The notes below the pieces were generated by a model. The model searched no databases, was not told the origin of the DNA, and saw only the letters and a list, made by a program, of their open reading frames with translations. Below are positions 18,821-20,196 of a DNA stretch of 20,196 bases, in pieces. The DNA is from Scleroderma bovista (lineage: Eukaryota; Basidiomycota; Agaricomycetes; Boletales; Sclerodermataceae). The stretch lies in contig JAYMGJ010000091.1 of the NCBI GenBank assembly GCA_037178675.1, forward strand, positions 1 through 20,196, given 5' to 3'. Positions within the stretch are counted from its first letter, which is position 1. Each line of letters opens with the position of its first letter. The position numbers and the translations under genes were made by a program.

Positions 18821-19210
18821 AAGGTATAGGATATATCGAGTTCACGGAGAACTCACGTCAAGGCAGGGTAGACGGCAAGGTGTAGTAAGAGCAAATGGAG
18901 TATAGACCAAGGGTCGTAGTTAGCGGAAGGTTATCTGCATGAGCGCGACCGGAGTAGGAGACGAGCGACCGGAGTAGAGCTGTAGAGCTGCGATGCGACC
19001 GGAGTGACCGGATAAGGCCCGGAGTTGGGCATGGTCGTAACAGTATCCCCCTTTTAGGGGCCGAACCCATGAGGCCCCAACGAGGCTGTCGTGTGGTCGC
19101 CTCAGAACAATGCGGAGTCCAGAGTGATTGTCTGAGTACGAAATTCTGGATCTATAAAGATCAGACCGGTTCTTGCTTTTACCCCCAGTTTCCTGCCATT
19201 AATCTGAAAC

Positions 19211-20196
19211 ATGTCTGAACACTGCTAAGTCCACCAGCCCCGCACTGTTCCCTGCTGCGGTCGAGTCCAAGGACTGGACCAAGGCGCCAACACCGGAGCT
19301 CCAGTCCGGTAGCGAAGACGAGTCCGTCCGTCCTCGATGCCAAAACAAAGGAGAGGCGTCGACGCAAGCAGGTCAAGAGAGAGGAGAAGCAACGCCGGGA
19401 AGAGGCAGAGCGACGAACACGTGAGGAGGCGGAGGCGAGAGCACGAGAGGAGGCGGAGAGAGCGAAGGCGGAGGCGGAGCGCCAGGTGCGCGAGCAGGCG
19501 GAGAAGGAACAGAGCGGAGGTGCAGCGAAGGGCTGCAGAGGTAGCGGCGAGGCAGAGAGCGATGGCGCAGGAGGTGTTGAAGAAGAGAGCAAGGGAAGAG
19601 CCGGAGGCGGGTCCGAGTGGAGACTGGAGCGACAATGTCCGGTAAGTATTTTTTTAAATTTTATTCCCTTGTTACTTTATTAATTTTTTGGCAGGTGCAT
19701 TCGCTGTGCGAAGCACAAGGCCAAGTGCGAACGAGACCCGGAAAAACCCAAGCAGTGCGTGTGCATGAAATGCGCAGGGCTCAAGGAGCAGTGTGAGTGG
19801 CCGGAGGTGGGTGGTCCGGGTCCGGTAGGGGATAAGGGGAAGGGCAAAGCGAAGGAGAAGGAGGTGGCGATGTCACCACGAGGAGGCAAGAAGCGCAAGA
19901 AGAAGAAGACGGCGGCGAAGGTTGCCGACGACGACGACGACATCGTCGAAGTACCGGGGCCGTCTGGGAAGCGGTCCAGGTTTGACCCTGGGCCGTTCCT
20001 GGAATGACTGGACCGGTTGACCAGAGCGGTGGAGGAGATGACCAGTCAGATGCGCCGGGTCGCGGATGCCACCCGCTCGGTGGCCAGAGGTAACGAGTGG
20101 CTGACGGCCGGCCTTGAGACCTTCCTCGAGGAGTGCCGATTTCTTTACGGCGCCCTGGGACGAAGACGAGGAGTCGGAGGACAGCGAGGCGGAAGG
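19211..20196 (+). pseudogene. coiled-coil / cysteine-cluster gene of a repetitive Agaricomycete family, decayed (3' end outside)
   Basis: The order of parts is typical of a family I know as dispersed in Agaricomycete genomes: a short acidic N-terminus (SKDWTKAPTPELQSGSEDE, ~19230-19325), a long Arg/Glu/Ala coiled coil (KREEKQRREEAERR... to AQEVLKKRAREEPEAGPSG, 19335-19620), an intron 19642-19694 (GTAAGT...GGCAG), then a cysteine cluster CIRCAKHKAKC and CMKCAGLKEQC (CX2CX6C-X11-CX2CX6C, like a Zn2Cys6 spacing), EWPE, a Lys-rich stretch and an acidic patch. The frame is broken. The ATG at 19211 hits TAA after five codons, in a spot where two bases seem lost. Frames change near 19331 and 19510. 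A TGA at 20005-20007 is followed by open, family-like sequence, and another shift near 20130 leads into an acidic tail. Function unknown. Confidence 0.65.

Larger units (their letters stand above)
16590..19070 (+). repeat. field of degenerate CCGGAGT / AGTCCGGA repeats
   Basis: The plus strand is purine-rich, with dozens of imperfect copies of words such as AGTCCGG, CCGGAGTTG and GCGGAGGGAG at irregular spacing. These are interrupted only by the SANT-like gene (17721-18416) and two A/T-richer blocks (16980-17120 and 18640-18815). There is no long conserved ORF. It may be the non-coding part of a repetitive element or decayed tandem repeats. CpG in the CCGG core makes it a likely methylation target. 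Confidence 0.7.

Noticed and set aside
19179..19635. 136-137 codon minus-strand ORFs rich in Ser, Leu and Ala
   Set aside because: They are the antisense of the Glu/Arg-rich coiled coil, where low-complexity sequence opens the reverse frames.

Overview
The window is nuclear DNA of a filamentous basidiomycete, most likely an Agaricomycete. The evidence is short (about 41-75 nt) GT-AG introns with CTRAY-like branch points, genes split into many tiny exons, pyranose 2-oxidase and aldos-2-ulose dehydratase homologues, and SANT-like and coiled-coil/cysteine-cluster families of the kind scattered through Agaricomycete genomes. I cannot name the species. All exon models were read by eye and checked for reading phase; none has transcript support.

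Layout. (1) 1-933 (+): 3' end of a gene for a Tyr/Gln/Pro/Ala-rich low-complexity protein, not recognised. (2) 1192-3055 (-): a complete 10-exon Ysc84/Lsb3-type gene (SYLF lipid/actin-binding domain plus C-terminal SH3), including a 6-nt microexon. (3) 3682-6578 (-): an aldos-2-ulose (pyranosone) dehydratase homologue, recognisable along most of its length but broken by several frameshifts, a stop codon and a deletion, hence a pseudogene. (4) 7965-10970 (+): an intact 23-exon pyranose 2-oxidase gene of about 610 codons, with a second 6-nt microexon. (5) 12712-13680 (+): a complete 4-exon gene for a seven-helix fungal membrane protein resembling the DUF7702 type. (6) 14052-16222: a non-autonomous, TIR-bounded mobile element built around a near-perfect 624-bp inverted repeat with a 266-bp loop. 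(7) 16415-19070: a field of degenerate CCGGAGT-type repeats with a minisatellite and a long direct-repeat pair, enclosing a SANT/Myb-like gene whose 3' end runs into the repeats. (8) 19211-20196: a decayed coiled-coil/cysteine-cluster gene of a repetitive Agaricomycete family, cut by the window end.

How they fit together. Genes 3 and 4 are divergent neighbours for consecutive steps of one pathway. Pyranose 2-oxidase turns glucose into 2-dehydroglucose (glucosone) plus H2O2. The dehydratase would turn glucosone, or the related 1,5-anhydrofructose, into pyrone antimicrobials (cortalcerone/microthecin type). Here the oxidase is intact and the dehydratase is dead, so at this locus the pathway appears reduced to glucosone and peroxide production. 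The right-hand 6 kb is transposon- and repeat-dominated.
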